Source: Pantoea sp. CCBC3-3-1
Lineage (GTDB): Bacteria > Pseudomonadota > Gammaproteobacteria > Enterobacterales > Enterobacteriaceae
Assembly (NCBI RefSeq): GCF_007981265.1
Contig: NZ_CP034363.1
Location: forward strand, 2,976,001-3,040,000
Reading direction: 5' to 3'
DNA length: 64,000 bases
Part shown: positions 18,995 to 27,344 of the stretch, piece after piece
Numbering within the stretch: the first letter of the stretch is position 1
How the letters are laid out: each line of letters starts with the position of its first letter
Program-made: the position numbers and the translations under genes
The notes under the pieces: generated by a model
What the model saw: only the letters and a program-made list of their open reading frames with translations
Databases searched by the model: none
Told to the model about the DNA's origin: nothing

Positions 18995-19208
18995 AACATA
19001 ACCTGCATTTGATTCTAAATTGCTGGATTGAGGCAGCTCTCCTGCCTCAATCCCATGGACAGAGGTTAGCGCGGATCGGCGTACACCTCAAGAATTGGAT
19101 GGACCAATACACCATTCTCATAATCAATTCTGTGATCTAAATAGGTCGTCCAAAGTGGAAAACTCATTATCCTCAAGTTTTGTGAGCATACTATCACTTT
19201 CGCAAAAT

Positions 19209-19221
19209 TGGTTGGACAACC
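19209..19221. promoter_or_regulatory. Candidate FadR/GntR-type operator
   Basis: TGGTTGGACAA (19209-19219) fits the FadR-subfamily consensus TNGTNNNACNA exactly and lies in the dyad GGTTG-GA-CAACC (19210-19221), 59 bases upstream of the IlvD/EDD-type gene and between it and a divergent FCD regulator gene. Binding is inferred, not shown. Confidence 0.55.
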
Positions 19222-19279
19222 TACCTCTATCAAAGCATAGTCGGCTCGACAAAACAACAACCAGCGAAAGGTACTCCAG

Positions 19280-20992
19280 ATGTTCAGAAGCAATTTCAAA
19301 CCGGGTTCAACCCGTTGGGCTGTTCGTCGTGCGCAGTGGCGTTGCATGGGTATTCGCGAAGGGGACATGCATAAGCCAAAAATCGCCATCATCAACACGT
19401 CCAATAAATTGTCCTGCTGCTATGTGCATCTGGACGAATTGTGCCGCATCGTGGAACAAAGCATTCGCGATGCTGGTGGCCTGCCATTTGAGGTTCGTAC
19501 CGTTGCTCCAAGCGACTTCGTCACCAGTGCGGGTAAAAAAGCACGATATCTGATGCCCACCCGTGACCTGATGGTGAATGAAGTGGAATGCATGGTGGAA
19601 GGTGCGGTACTGGATGGCATGATCTGTCTTTCTTCCTGTGACAAAACCACCCCTGCGCATTTAATGTCAGCCGCCCGTCTCAACGTCCCAACCCTGCTGT
19701 TGACCTGCGGTTATCAGGTTGGTGGCACCTGCTCCAACGAGAAATTCGACGACCAGTTCTTTGACATTGATGACGTTTATGAGCAGGTTGGCGCGCTGGC
19801 AACGGGCTCGATCACCTTACAGGATCTCACTGACATGACCGACGTTGGCATTCAGTCACCGGGCGTCTGCGCCGGCCTCGGCACAGCCAACTCGATGCAC
19901 ATCGTGGCTGAGGCACTGGGCATGACGCTACCCGGTAACTCCCCCATTTGGGCTAATGGTCGCAAAGTGAAAGAGTATGCGCAGGCAGCTGGCAAGCGCA
20001 TCGTCGAGCTGACACAAAAGCAGGTGCTACCACGCGAGATCATCACTGAAAAAGCGATCCAGAATGCGGTAATGACCGTGCTGGCTGTCGGTGGCTCAGT
20101 GAATACTGTACGCCATCTTTCGGCTATCGCCACAGAGGCCGAGCTACCCATTGATGTTGTCAGCTTATACGAAAGATTTGGTAAGGATATCAAGCTCCTG
20201 ACTTCTGTACGCCCTAATGGTCCTTTCCGTACTGAAGACCTGGAAGCCGCAGGTGGCACCACCGCCGTCATGAACCAACTGCGTAACTTCCTGCATCTGG
20301 ATGCACTGACAGTGACGCAAAAGACTGTAGGAGAAAATATTCAGCACGCAGTGGTGAAGAACCATGAGGTGATCCGTACGCTTGATAACCCCATCAGCCA
20401 GCGTCCCGGAATCGCGATCCTACGCGGAAACATGGCGCCGGATGGTGCCATTGTGAAACTCTCGGCAGTACCGGGTGAACTATCGCATTTCTCGGGTCCA
20501 GCCAATATTTATGAGGGTGAGGACGAAGCCATCGAAGCGTTGGGGGCAGGAAAAATCCATGAGGGTGATGTCATTGTATTGCGCAATATGGGGCCAGCTG
20601 GTGGTCCTGGCACGGTATTCGCCTGTAGTTTTGTCGCTGCACTCAACGGTGCGGGGATTGCGGCGCGCGTTGCCGTTATTACCGACGGTGAACTGTCGGG
20701 GCTTAATCGCGGCATCATTGTAGGCCAGTTGATGCCTGAAGCTGCTGCCGGTGGGCCGCTGGCCGTTGTGGCGCAGGGCGAAACCATCCATATCAACTTC
20801 GACAACCTCAGCATCGATATGGATGTGCCGCAAGCAGTAATAGATGCACGTCTCGCGCAGTGGCAACCGCAGCCATTGCCACTCGGCGGCGGAAACAGCA
20901 CCTATCTTGCACAGTATGCGCAACTGGTCCAGCCAATTGCTCAGGGTGCGGTGCTGGGTAAACGCAGCATCCACGTCAAGAACATCGAATAA
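19280..20992 (+). CDS. IlvD/EDD-family sugar-acid dehydratase
   Basis: 570 residues with the Fe-S dehydratase landmarks: 'RSNFKPGSTRWAVRRAQWR' at the N-terminus, the Cys in 'CLSSCDKTTP' (Cys120) that ligates the cluster, 'GGTCSNEKF', and 'GPAGGPGT'. This branch of the family dehydrates aldonates such as arabinonate, xylonate or gluconate to 2-keto-3-deoxy acids. The N-terminal 'RSNFKPG' block supports the start at 19280. It heads a plus-strand operon with an FAD oxidoreductase and a GarR-like reductase. Substrate unassigned. Confidence 0.88.
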   Translation: MFRSNFKPGSTRWAVRRAQWRCMGIREGDMHKPKIAIINTSNKLSCCYVHLDELCRIVEQSIRDAGGLPFEVRTVAPSDFVTSAGKKARYLMPTRDLMVNEVECMVEGAVLDGMICLSSCDKTTPAHLMSAARLNVPTLLLTCGYQVGGTCSNEKFDDQFFDIDDVYEQVGALATGSITLQDLTDMTDVGIQSPGVCAGLGTANSMHIVAEALGMTLPGNSPIWANGRKVKEYAQAAGKRIVELTQKQVLPREIITEKAIQNAVMTVLAVGGSVNTVRHLSAIATEAELPIDVVSLYERFGKDIKLLTSVRPNGPFRTEDLEAAGGTTAVMNQLRNFLHLDALTVTQKTVGENIQHAVVKNHEVIRTLDNPISQRPGIAILRGNMAPDGAIVKLSAVPGELSHFSGPANIYEGEDEAIEALGAGKIHEGDVIVLRNMGPAGGPGTVFACSFVAALNGAGIAARVAVITDGELSGLNRGIIVGQLMPEAAAGGPLAVVAQGETIHINFDNLSIDMDVPQAVIDARLAQWQPQPLPLGGGNSTYLAQYAQLVQPIAQGAVLGKRSIHVKNIE

Positions 20993-21009
20993 ACCGCAAC
21001 GAGGTCCGC

Positions 21010-22308
21010 ATGCATATCTGTCATGAACGAAGTCGCAACCCCCCTATTACTTGCCATGTCGACGTGCTGGTTGTGGGTGGTGGTCCAACCGGTGTTGCAG
21101 CGGCTACCGCTGCAGCTCGTCGGGGTGACAAAACTCTGATGATTGAGAAGTATGGTTTTTGCGGTGGTATGGCCACGGCGGGAATGTCTGGCGCGATTTG
21201 CGGGCTATTTACTTCCGGCAGAGGCCGTAAGCACCAGCAACTGGTACACGGCTTTGCTGGAGAGTTTTATCAGCACCTGAAAGATCGCCAGGCAGTTAGC
21301 GAGCCTTTTCCCTTTGGCGAAACAAAACTGGTCGTACATGAACCCCACACGTGGAAAGAGATTGCTGACGACCTGCTGCTTGAGAGCGGCGTGCATATAC
21401 TCTTTCACAGTCTGGTGACAGAGGTTGTGATGAATGGCAACCAACTGCACGGCGTCATCATTGAGAATAAAAGCGGGCGGCAATGCATCACTGCTGAACG
21501 CTTTATTGATGCCACCGGCGATGGCGATCTCTGTGCCAAAGCAGGCGTGCCATACACTCTGGGTCGCAATGGTATGGTGCAGTATCCAACTATGGTCTTC
21601 CGTATGAACAACGTGGACATCAATCGCGGTATAGGCCACCCCATCCCGCAACTGGAAGCTTGGGTAGAACAAGCGCAGAAACGAGGGTATCACCTGCCTC
21701 GGAAACACATCTACCTGCTGCCCTCCCCGCGTCCAGGCGAAGTGATGTGCAACGTTACCAGTATTCTTCACGACGATGGACGCCCCATTGATGCGACTAA
21801 CGCCGAAGATCTCACCTTCGCTGAGCTAAAAGGGCGAAAAATGGTGCGAGAGTATGAACGTTTCCTGCAAAACTTTATTCCTGGTTTTGAGCAGGCGCGG
21901 CTCAACGACGTGGCTCCTCAGATCGGCATCCGCCAGAGCCGCACCATACAGGGCCAAGGGCGATTGAGTAATAACGATGTGTTCCAAGCACACAAAAGCA
22001 CACGCAGTGTTGCCAGCAGCGCATGGTGTATTGAAGCACATGGCAACGACGGCATCTTTATGTTTTATCTTGACGATGATTATTACGATATTCCTTACGA
22101 CACACTGCTGCCTGAAGGGATACCCAACCTCATCACAGCGGGTCGTGCACTATGTGCCGAACATGAGGCATTAGCTTCAGCGCGCGTAACCGCTCAATGC
22201 TTTCTTACTGGCTATGCCGCTGGCACCGCCGCCCACCTAAGCCATCGCGACAACTGCGCCTTCAACCAAGTCGATGTCGATGAGCTACGCAGCATCATTG
22301 AATATTAA
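21010..22308 (+). CDS. FAD-dependent oxidoreductase (FAD_oxidored family), substrate unknown
   Basis: 432 residues. The N-terminus carries the dinucleotide-binding motif 'VLVVGGGPTGVAAATAAARR' and 'GFCGGMATAGMSG', and the C-terminus ends with 'LITAGRALCAEHEALASAR', both typical of the family containing uncharacterised FAD oxidoreductases annotated near carbohydrate genes. It lies 17 bases after the IlvD/EDD gene with a GAGG site, and 9 bases before the GarR-like gene, so it belongs to this operon. A role in oxidising a hydroxy or keto sugar acid is inferred from context only. Confidence 0.82.
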   Translation: MHICHERSRNPPITCHVDVLVVGGGPTGVAAATAAARRGDKTLMIEKYGFCGGMATAGMSGAICGLFTSGRGRKHQQLVHGFAGEFYQHLKDRQAVSEPFPFGETKLVVHEPHTWKEIADDLLLESGVHILFHSLVTEVVMNGNQLHGVIIENKSGRQCITAERFIDATGDGDLCAKAGVPYTLGRNGMVQYPTMVFRMNNVDINRGIGHPIPQLEAWVEQAQKRGYHLPRKHIYLLPSPRPGEVMCNVTSILHDDGRPIDATNAEDLTFAELKGRKMVREYERFLQNFIPGFEQARLNDVAPQIGIRQSRTIQGQGRLSNNDVFQAHKSTRSVASSAWCIEAHGNDGIFMFYLDDDYYDIPYDTLLPEGIPNLITAGRALCAEHEALASARVTAQCFLTGYAAGTAAHLSHRDNCAFNQVDVDELRSIIEY

Positions 22309-22317
22309 GGAGACAAC

Positions 22318-23214
22318 ATGAAACCAGTAATCGGCTTTATTGGCCTCGGCATCATGGGCAAACCGATGGTTCGTAACCTGCTAAAAGCCGGTTATCAGGT
22401 TCACGCGTACAGCATCATGCCTGCGGATGTGCAGGAGATGGCGCGTGAGGGCGCTATCGGCGCATCCAGTAATCTGGCCGTAGCGCAGGCGGCAGAGATC
22501 ATCATCACTATGGTGCCAAATACGCCACAGGTTGAAGAGGTGTTATTTGGTGAGGCGGGCGTAATAGGGGGGCTGCGTAGCGGTAAAGTGGTGATCGACA
22601 TGAGCACAATCTCTTCACTCGCGACAAAACAGTTCGCTGAACGCATCAGCGCCAGCGGAGCACATATGCTGGATGCGCCTGTAAGCGGCGGCGATAAAGG
22701 TGCAAAAAACGGTACTTTATCGGTGATGGTTGGGGGGGACAGTGCCGTGTTTTCTCGCTGTAAACCCGTACTGGACGTGCTCGGTAGCCTTGTGACGCAC
22801 GTCGGTGACAATGGCGCGGGTCAGGTTGTGAAATCCTGCAATCAGGTACTGGCAGCCGCAACCATGGCTGCACTGGGTGAGTCGCTGGTGATGGGGGCGA
22901 AAGCTGGCGTTAACCCAGCAAAAATTGTGGAGGTGCTTTCAGCCGGATACGCACGCTGCGGTGCCCTGGAAATTCGCGGTGAGCTGCTGCTGGATCGAAA
23001 TTTTGATCCCGGCTTTATGACTCGCCTACAGTACAAGGACCTCAATCTGGCAATGGAACTGAGCCAGGGGATAGATGCCCCGATGCCCATAGCCAGTCTG
23101 GTGCGTGAACTGTACAAAACCTGTATGGCACAGGGCATTGGCAATGAGGATCACTCCAACGTGATTAAGGTGTTTGAGCAGTTGGCTGGTTATGAGGTCA
23201 AGGCCGGAGAATAA
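22318..23214 (+). CDS. beta-Hydroxyacid dehydrogenase, GarR/GlxR-like (tartronate semialdehyde reductase type)
   Basis: 298 residues with 'IGFIGLGIMGKPMVRNLLKA' (NAD(P)-binding turn), 'DAPVSGGDKGAKNGTLSVMV' (substrate-binding motif), and the catalytic Lys in 'GAGQVVKSCNQV'. The layout matches GarR. The reaction expected is reduction of tartronate semialdehyde to D-glycerate. Its presence with a GarL-like aldolase gene downstream is what supports this function; on its own it could reduce another small 2- or 3-oxo acid. Confidence 0.85.
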   Translation: MKPVIGFIGLGIMGKPMVRNLLKAGYQVHAYSIMPADVQEMAREGAIGASSNLAVAQAAEIIITMVPNTPQVEEVLFGEAGVIGGLRSGKVVIDMSTISSLATKQFAERISASGAHMLDAPVSGGDKGAKNGTLSVMVGGDSAVFSRCKPVLDVLGSLVTHVGDNGAGQVVKSCNQVLAAATMAALGESLVMGAKAGVNPAKIVEVLSAGYARCGALEIRGELLLDRNFDPGFMTRLQYKDLNLAMELSQGIDAPMPIASLVRELYKTCMAQGIGNEDHSNVIKVFEQLAGYEVKAGE

Positions 23215-23323
23215 TTTTGTGGCCCGGTAAAATAATCGCTCATTCGCCATCGCTCACTGTTCGAAATAAAAGAGCCTCCGGGCGCAGCATAATTACATAC
23301 AAATGCTTCCTTCAATGATTACT

Positions 23324-23336
23324 TTGTACCCTACAA
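23324..23336. promoter_or_regulatory. Palindrome TTGTA-CCC-TACAA just before the second MFS gene
   Basis: A perfect 5+5 dyad centred 19 bases upstream of the MFS ATG at 23349. Its position over the leader fits an operator that could uncouple expression of the transporter unit from the upstream genes. No regulator can be assigned. Confidence 0.4.
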
Positions 23337-23348
23337 CAGGTGATCGAC

Positions 23349-24629
23349 ATGAAAATATTTACCCAATATCGCTATGCGATACTGACTCTTCTGACATCAG
23401 CTTACGTTATTAATTATATCGACCGCGCCGCCCTTTCTGTCGCGATGCCCTTTATCAGCAATGATTTTCATCTCACCAGTTTTGAGAAAGGAGTGATATT
23501 CAGCAGTTTCTCAATTGGATATGCGTTATTTAATTTTATCGGTGGTGCGCTGGCCGACAAATATGGTGCAAAACGCGTACTGGCTATTGCCATGACGTTC
23601 TGGTCTATCATGTGCGGTTTAACCGCTGGTGCATTTAGCTTCTGGACGTTTTTCCTCTGTCGGGTGCTGTTTGGAATGGGTGAAGGACCCAATGCTGCGG
23701 TTGCAAATAAGGTGATTTACGACTGGTTCCCCATTCGCCAGAAAGCAACCGCAGTAGGAATTCAGCAGGCTGGAGGGCCGCTCGGTGGGGCTGTATCTGG
23801 TCCACTCGTTGGTCTAATGTGCTACTACTTCGGCTGGCGTTTTTCGTTTGTCGTATTGATGTTTATCGGCTTAACCTGGGTCGCCATCTGGTGTCTGAAA
23901 TCCAAATCGTTACCGTCTCAGCATCCACGCGTCAGCGCCACAGAACTGGCGCTGATTAACCAGCGCGATCAGGAAAGCATTGAGGAAGAATCCACAAGTG
24001 AAAAGCCGTCGATGTGGAAAGCAATTCTGCAGCCGACTATCCTTTCGATTGCACTTTCTCTGTTCTGCTACAACTATGTACTGTTTTTTTTCATCACCTG
24101 GTTCCCGACCTTCCTGGTAGAAGCCCGTGGTGTTAGTCCCCACGATATGAGTTTTATCTCTTCGCTTCCATGGTTAATTGGCGCGCTCGGCTATGCTGTT
24201 GGTGGCGTACTGATTGACGCCATTTACCGCAAAACGCAGCGCCGGTTTTTCTCCCGTAAAGTGGTGCTGGTAACCGCATTTATGATCAGTTCCGTGTGCA
24301 TCGCCGTAACCGGCCTTGCCAGCACCACCACCGTTGCTGTTATCAGCATGACGGCGGCAATCGGATTGCTACAACTAGCTGGCCCAGCATATTGGGCATT
24401 AATCCAGGATGCAGCACCCAAGAATTATGTTGGTAGCGCCAGCGGATTAATGCATGGCATCGCCAATACCTCAGGAATAATTGGACCAACAGTCACCGGA
24501 TTAATTGTGCAGACTAGCTCTTACACCGGCGCTTTTATTCTGGCAGGCATTTTAGGTGTTATTGGTTCCTGCGTTATTTTGTTCCGTGTGCGCGGGAAAG
24601 CTGAAGTTAATTTTGCAGCTTTAACGTAA
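23349..24629 (+). CDS. MFS sugar-acid:proton symporter (ACS family)
   Basis: 426 residues from ATG at 23349, which follows AGGTGA; a GTG 9 bases upstream would add three residues. About 12 membrane helices, with 'NYIDRAALSVAMPFISNDF', 'GGALADKYGAKRVLA' and 'VLFGMGEGPNAAVANKVI' typical of hexuronate/hexarate importers. It is the second transporter of this type in the cluster (the other ends at 13500), suggesting two related substrates. A 134-base gap with a palindrome separates it from the GarR-like gene. Confidence 0.9.
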   Translation: MKIFTQYRYAILTLLTSAYVINYIDRAALSVAMPFISNDFHLTSFEKGVIFSSFSIGYALFNFIGGALADKYGAKRVLAIAMTFWSIMCGLTAGAFSFWTFFLCRVLFGMGEGPNAAVANKVIYDWFPIRQKATAVGIQQAGGPLGGAVSGPLVGLMCYYFGWRFSFVVLMFIGLTWVAIWCLKSKSLPSQHPRVSATELALINQRDQESIEEESTSEKPSMWKAILQPTILSIALSLFCYNYVLFFFITWFPTFLVEARGVSPHDMSFISSLPWLIGALGYAVGGVLIDAIYRKTQRRFFSRKVVLVTAFMISSVCIAVTGLASTTTVAVISMTAAIGLLQLAGPAYWALIQDAAPKNYVGSASGLMHGIANTSGIIGPTVTGLIVQTSSYTGAFILAGILGVIGSCVILFRVRGKAEVNFAALT

Positions 24630-24651
24630 TAATCTTTTATCGGAGTGAAAA

Positions 24652-25422
24652 ATGAAATATCCATTTCTTGAGAATCACTTTAAAACCACGCTCACACATC
24701 AGCATCGCACCATTGGCTGTTGGGGATCTTCATCAAGTCCTATCGTCACTGAACTGGTCGGATTATGCGGTTTTGATTGGGTGATGTTTGATTGTGAGCA
24801 TTCACCGAATGATGTTATCAATCTGGCACCACAATTGATGGCTCTTAAGGGTACTCACACGCAAGCAATGGTCCGTCCATATTTCAATGACCCGGTACTG
24901 CTGAAACGTCTACTGGATATTGGCGTCACTAACTTTCTCATTCCGATGGTAGAGAACGCTGAAGATGCCAAACGTGCAGTGGCAGCCACACGCTACCCCG
25001 CGCAGGGCATGCGTGGCTTGGCGGTTTCACATCGCGGGAATTATTTCGGCATGATGGACGACTACCTCCCTCGTATCAACAGCAACATTGGCGTAGTTGT
25101 ACAAATAGAAAGCGCTAAAGCTGTTGCGAATCTGGAGGCCATTTTACAAGTTGAAGGCGTCGATGGAATTTTTATCGGCCCAAGCGATCTTTCAACATCG
25201 TTGGGACATATCGGCAACGCCACACATCCTGAAGTGGTCAGCGCCATCCACCACATTATTAAAACAAGCAAGCAGTATGGCAAAGCAATTGGCACCGTCT
25301 CATTTGATGTTCAGACAGTAAAAAATTACTTCCAACAAGGCCTTAGCTTTATCGCCGTCACGAGCGATCTTGGCGCTTTAAAGGGTGGATTACTGGCAGC
25401 CAGTGCATCGTATCGAGATTGA
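24652..25422 (+). CDS. garL: 5-Keto-4-deoxy-D-glucarate aldolase-like (GarL; HpcH/HpaI family)
   Basis: 256 residues, the same length as E. coli GarL. The active-site residues fall at the GarL positions: His50 ('FDCEHSPND'), Arg75, Gln151/Glu153 ('VVVQIES') and Asp179 ('IGPSDLS'). 'IGCW' near residue 21 and 'LGHIGNATHPEV' favour GarL over RhmA. The expected reaction is retro-aldol cleavage of 5-keto-4-deoxy-D-glucarate (or 2-keto-3-deoxy-glucarate) to pyruvate and tartronate semialdehyde, which the GarR-like enzyme could then reduce. A different 2-keto-3-deoxy acid cannot be excluded. Confidence 0.85.
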   Translation: MKYPFLENHFKTTLTHQHRTIGCWGSSSSPIVTELVGLCGFDWVMFDCEHSPNDVINLAPQLMALKGTHTQAMVRPYFNDPVLLKRLLDIGVTNFLIPMVENAEDAKRAVAATRYPAQGMRGLAVSHRGNYFGMMDDYLPRINSNIGVVVQIESAKAVANLEAILQVEGVDGIFIGPSDLSTSLGHIGNATHPEVVSAIHHIIKTSKQYGKAIGTVSFDVQTVKNYFQQGLSFIAVTSDLGALKGGLLAASASYRD

Positions 25423-25433
25423 GGGGAGAATTT

Positions 25434-26234
25434 ATGAAAACTATTTTAATAACCGGAGCAGCAGGTGGCGTGGGGTCACGCTTGCGCCCCTACCTACAAG
25501 AGCACTATCGTTTGCGTCTTTTTGATCGTGTTGCCTGCAGCGATTTACAGTCCAATGAGGAGCAAATCATTGGCGATATCGCCAACCGCGACAAAGTAAT
25601 GCACGCCTGCGAAGGCGTTGATGGCATTGTCCATCTGGCGTGTGCCTACAGCCTCAACATCAGCTTTGAAGATACTGTTGAAGCAAATTATCGCGGTACA
25701 GTGTATCTGCTCGATGCCTGTCAGCACTGGAACATCCCGCGCTTTGTTTTTGCAAGCTCCCATCATGTGTTGGGTCAGCATCCGGCTGCCGGATTCCACA
25801 ATGATCATGCTGCAGTCGCCCCCGATGGTTTCTACGCACTGAGTAAAGCCTTTGGTGAATCTGCCTTTGCGCTGTACGCGCATAAAATAGGTCTTCAGGG
25901 ATTAAGTATTCGCATTGGTAGTGCAACAGACACCGTAGTGGATAGTCGCCGTCTGCACATCTGGCTGAGCGCTGCCGATATGGCGCAACTCACCCGTATC
26001 GGGCTGGAGCATCCGGACGCACGCGGCGATATTGTGTATGGCACCTCTGAGTGCCCGGATGCATTCTTTCCTAACCAGCGTGCACGTGAATTGGGCTATG
26101 TACCGCAGAGCAACGCAACTCATCATCTCCATCCTCTTTATCGTCCTTTGCCGGCTATGCCAGACAGCGAAGGTCCGAACTGGGTCGGCGGCCCGTTTGT
26201 GCCCTTCGCGCTTACTTTGGGGGAAAAATCATGA
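25434..26234 (+). CDS. NAD-dependent uronate dehydrogenase-like SDR
   Basis: 266 residues from ATG at 25434, which follows GGGGAG; this is nearly the length of characterised uronate dehydrogenases (265). Motifs are 'TGAAGGVGSRLRPYL', 'DGIVHLA', 'FVFASSHHVLGQHP', 'PDGFYALSKAFGE' (the Y-x-x-x-K pair) and 'IRIGSATD', all matching Udh from Agrobacterium and Pseudomonas. The known reaction is oxidation of galacturonate or glucuronate to the aldaro-lactone. It overlaps the next gene by 4 bases. Enterobacteria normally use the isomerase route for uronates, so this is notable. Confidence 0.78.
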   Translation: MKTILITGAAGGVGSRLRPYLQEHYRLRLFDRVACSDLQSNEEQIIGDIANRDKVMHACEGVDGIVHLACAYSLNISFEDTVEANYRGTVYLLDACQHWNIPRFVFASSHHVLGQHPAAGFHNDHAAVAPDGFYALSKAFGESAFALYAHKIGLQGLSIRIGSATDTVVDSRRLHIWLSAADMAQLTRIGLEHPDARGDIVYGTSECPDAFFPNQRARELGYVPQSNATHHLHPLYRPLPAMPDSEGPNWVGGPFVPFALTLGEKS

Positions 26235-27334
26235 AAATTCGGTCAGTTGAAGCGCAGATCATTGCTATCCCCTTTAATGATGGCGGCAAACCAAAACCGA
26301 CAACCCCCACCACCTGGAATAAGTTGGAAATGGTGCTGGTGCGCATTGAGGATACCGATGGAAACGTTGGCTGGGGCGAGGCATTCGGATACTTTGTTAC
26401 CCCCGCGACCAAAGCAATCATCGATAATTTGCTGAAACCGCTGCTGGAAGGCAGCGAGATAACCTCGATTCGTGACTGGAGCCATTCTATACAGCACCGT
26501 TTGCATATTTTTGGTCGCTACGGAATTACATTATTCGCTATTTCCGGGGTCGATATAGCGCTGTGGGATCTCTGGGCCAAGCGGCAGAATGCACCGCTGT
26601 ATAGCCTGCTTGGCGATGGCAAACGTAAGTCACTCAAGACCTATGCCAGCTTAGTGGGTTATAACGATCGTGATACTGCCGTGTCTCAGTGTTTGCGCGC
26701 AGTAGATGATGGTTTCTCCATTATCAAAATTCACGAACCTGATATTAAAATAATTACCGCCTGCCACGAAGCCATTGCCAAAGCCAGCCGCGAAGTGAAA
26801 CTGGCGATAGACGTCAACGGCTGCTGGCAGGCCGAGCAAACATATCACAACATTGAACACTTGCTCGGTTTACCGCAGGTGGCATGGCTGGAAGAACCGG
26901 TTTTTCCGCCCGAAGATTTCGCGCAACTGGCTCAGTTCCGTCAACGCGGTATCGCGCTGGGGGCGGGAGAAAACTGGTGCACAAGGCAACAGTTTCTCCA
27001 CGCAGTAGAACAACACGCGGTCGATTATCTTCAGCCCAGCGTGACCAAAGTCGGTGGCATCAGCGAGTTTCTTCAGGTAGTTGAGATTGCCGGCAAAAAT
27101 GGTTTACCAGTGCTGCCACACAGCCCTTATTTCGGGCCTGGATTTCTCACCACACTGCATCTTGCCAATGCTTACCACAATATCTCTGAAGTCGAATTTC
27201 TCTATGTCGAGCCACAGGCTGAACTGTTTGCTTATGACACTATTCGTCAGGGTAACGTGTTTAGCATCAGCGATCGTCCTGGCATCGGCATGGATCCTGA
27301 CCCAGCGGTGATCAGCCGATATACGCTTTCCTGA
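26231..27334 (+). CDS. Enolase-superfamily enzyme with atypical catalytic residues (lactone cycloisomerase or dehydratase candidate)
   Basis: 367 residues of the mandelate racemase/muconate lactonising family. Metal ligands are present: Asp194 ('AIDVNG'), Glu221 ('LEEPV') and Glu247 ('GAGENWC'), as is His297 ('LPHSPYFGPG'). The usual K-x-K is K166-I-H168 ('IIKIHEP'), and the Asp that normally partners the His is Ser270 ('LQPSVTKVGG'). This points to an unusual subgroup. Coupled by a 4-base overlap to the uronate dehydrogenase-like gene, it may open or isomerise the aldaro-lactone, as galactarolactone cycloisomerase does, but this is inference. Confidence 0.82.
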   Translation: MKIRSVEAQIIAIPFNDGGKPKPTTPTTWNKLEMVLVRIEDTDGNVGWGEAFGYFVTPATKAIIDNLLKPLLEGSEITSIRDWSHSIQHRLHIFGRYGITLFAISGVDIALWDLWAKRQNAPLYSLLGDGKRKSLKTYASLVGYNDRDTAVSQCLRAVDDGFSIIKIHEPDIKIITACHEAIAKASREVKLAIDVNGCWQAEQTYHNIEHLLGLPQVAWLEEPVFPPEDFAQLAQFRQRGIALGAGENWCTRQQFLHAVEQHAVDYLQPSVTKVGGISEFLQVVEIAGKNGLPVLPHSPYFGPGFLTTLHLANAYHNISEVEFLYVEPQAELFAYDTIRQGNVFSISDRPGIGMDPDPAVISRYTLS

Positions 27335-27344
27335 GGAGAACATA

